Of a stretch of DNA of 64,000 nucleotides, positions 63,640-64,000 are shown in pieces; position 1 is the stretch's first letter; every line of letters begins with the position of its first letter. Below the pieces are notes generated by a model. It did not search any database. It was not told where the DNA came from and worked only from the letters and a program-made list of their open reading frames with translations. Position numbers and translations under genes: made by a program. Source of the DNA: Brugia malayi. Taxonomy: Eukaryota > Nematoda > Chromadorea > Rhabditida > Onchocercidae. The DNA lies in assembly GCF_000002995.4 (NCBI RefSeq), contig NW_025062478.1, positions 3,820,001-3,884,000 on the forward strand, given 5' to 3'.

Positions 63640-63894
63640 GGTATCGTTATTAAAATTATTGTTGAAATTCTGGATTCGTTGTTGTAACAAACATTTCATA
63701 AACAAAGATTTAATTACCTGAATTTGAGATAAGAAAAGAATCAAAGAGGAGAAACAGCCTTCTTCTATCTTTGTTGCTATCAGAAAGAAATTGGCGACAC
63801 CTTTGATTGTAAATTCCTTCGCTATTTTTGTCGTTTGGTATCGATTTTGCGTGGAATTTGACTTTGTCGGTGCTTTCTTATAAATTTTTCTCAA
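63565..63894 (-). CDS. Unidentified coding segment, minus-strand copy of an inverted pair
   Basis: A 109-codon open frame. The part at 63640-63802 matches the plus-strand segment at 57313-57460: GVANFFLIATKIEEGCFSSL, then after a short insertion LFMKCLLQQ and an Asn/Phe-rich stretch. Downstream it reads Asp/Pro/Glu-rich text (TSYHPTPENLNKEKMEA) and ends in TAA. The upstream basic part (KKAPTKSNSTQNRYQTTKIA) is not shared. It may be one exon or two: an ATTCAG acceptor-like site falls at the insertion. No known domain is recognised, and the gene may continue beyond the window. Confidence 0.4.
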   Translation of the reverse strand: MRKIYKKAPTKSNSTQNRYQTTKIAKEFTIKGVANFFLIATKIEEGCFSSLILFLSQIQVIKSLFMKCLLQQRIQNFNNNFNNDTSYHPTPENLNKEKMEAIMNSIATD

Positions 63895-64000
63895 TTAACA
63901 GCGAAGATTCTACAGGTTAATATCCGAAAAATTGTGCATTATTATTCATTCGGAAAGAGCGACTGTAAGCGATGAATAATGGTTTGTTGAATTTCTCTGA

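Overview
This is AT-rich eukaryotic DNA, most likely from a nematode. The genes have many small exons split by short AT-rich introns with compact splice sites (TTTCAG or TTTTAG acceptors, GTAAGT-like donors). One gene encodes a serpentine receptor of a kind known only from nematodes. The intron density fits a clade III (spirurid or filarial) species better than Strongyloides, but the species cannot be settled from the sequence.

Layout. Positions 1-19900 are intergenic, with no gene I can support, but hold a series of tandem repeats: a 62-bp satellite, an AAATG pentanucleotide array, 39-bp, 35-bp, 89-bp and second 39-bp minisatellites, plus GA, CT and TG runs. Positions 19934-46787 hold three multi-exon genes, all on the minus strand, which I rebuilt exon by exon. 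They are an ABHD12-like serine hydrolase (19934-24458, 8 exons, 317 aa), Integrator complex subunit 5 (25938-36610, 26 exons, 1078 aa) and glycogen phosphorylase (38192-46787, 20 exons, 854 aa). Their spacing is about 1.5 kb each, and splice phases agree at every junction. Positions 46788-55320 are again intergenic and rich in microsatellites. They include a threefold duplication of a unit of about 340 bp and a conspicuously GC-richer patch near 52.3 kb.

The right end (55.3-64 kb) holds a broken Gln/Leu-rich coding segment with a poly(A) signal and a complete six-exon serpentine chemoreceptor gene (58046-60278, 349 aa). It also holds the last exon of a second receptor-like gene (61496-61695) and two inverted paralogous segments (57313-57460 plus, 63640-63802 minus) that flank the receptor. 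This end looks like a fast-evolving accessory neighbourhood, in contrast to the conserved housekeeping block.

The three conserved genes serve unrelated processes: lysophospholipid hydrolysis, snRNA and mRNA 3-prime processing, and glycogen breakdown. Their shared strand is not evidence of an operon at this spacing. The most useful new observations are two mutually exclusive start exons for the INTS5 gene, a duplicated exon tail with its splice donor inside INTS5, a microsatellite at the C-terminal splice site of the ABHD12 gene, and the inverted paralogous pair around the chemoreceptor.
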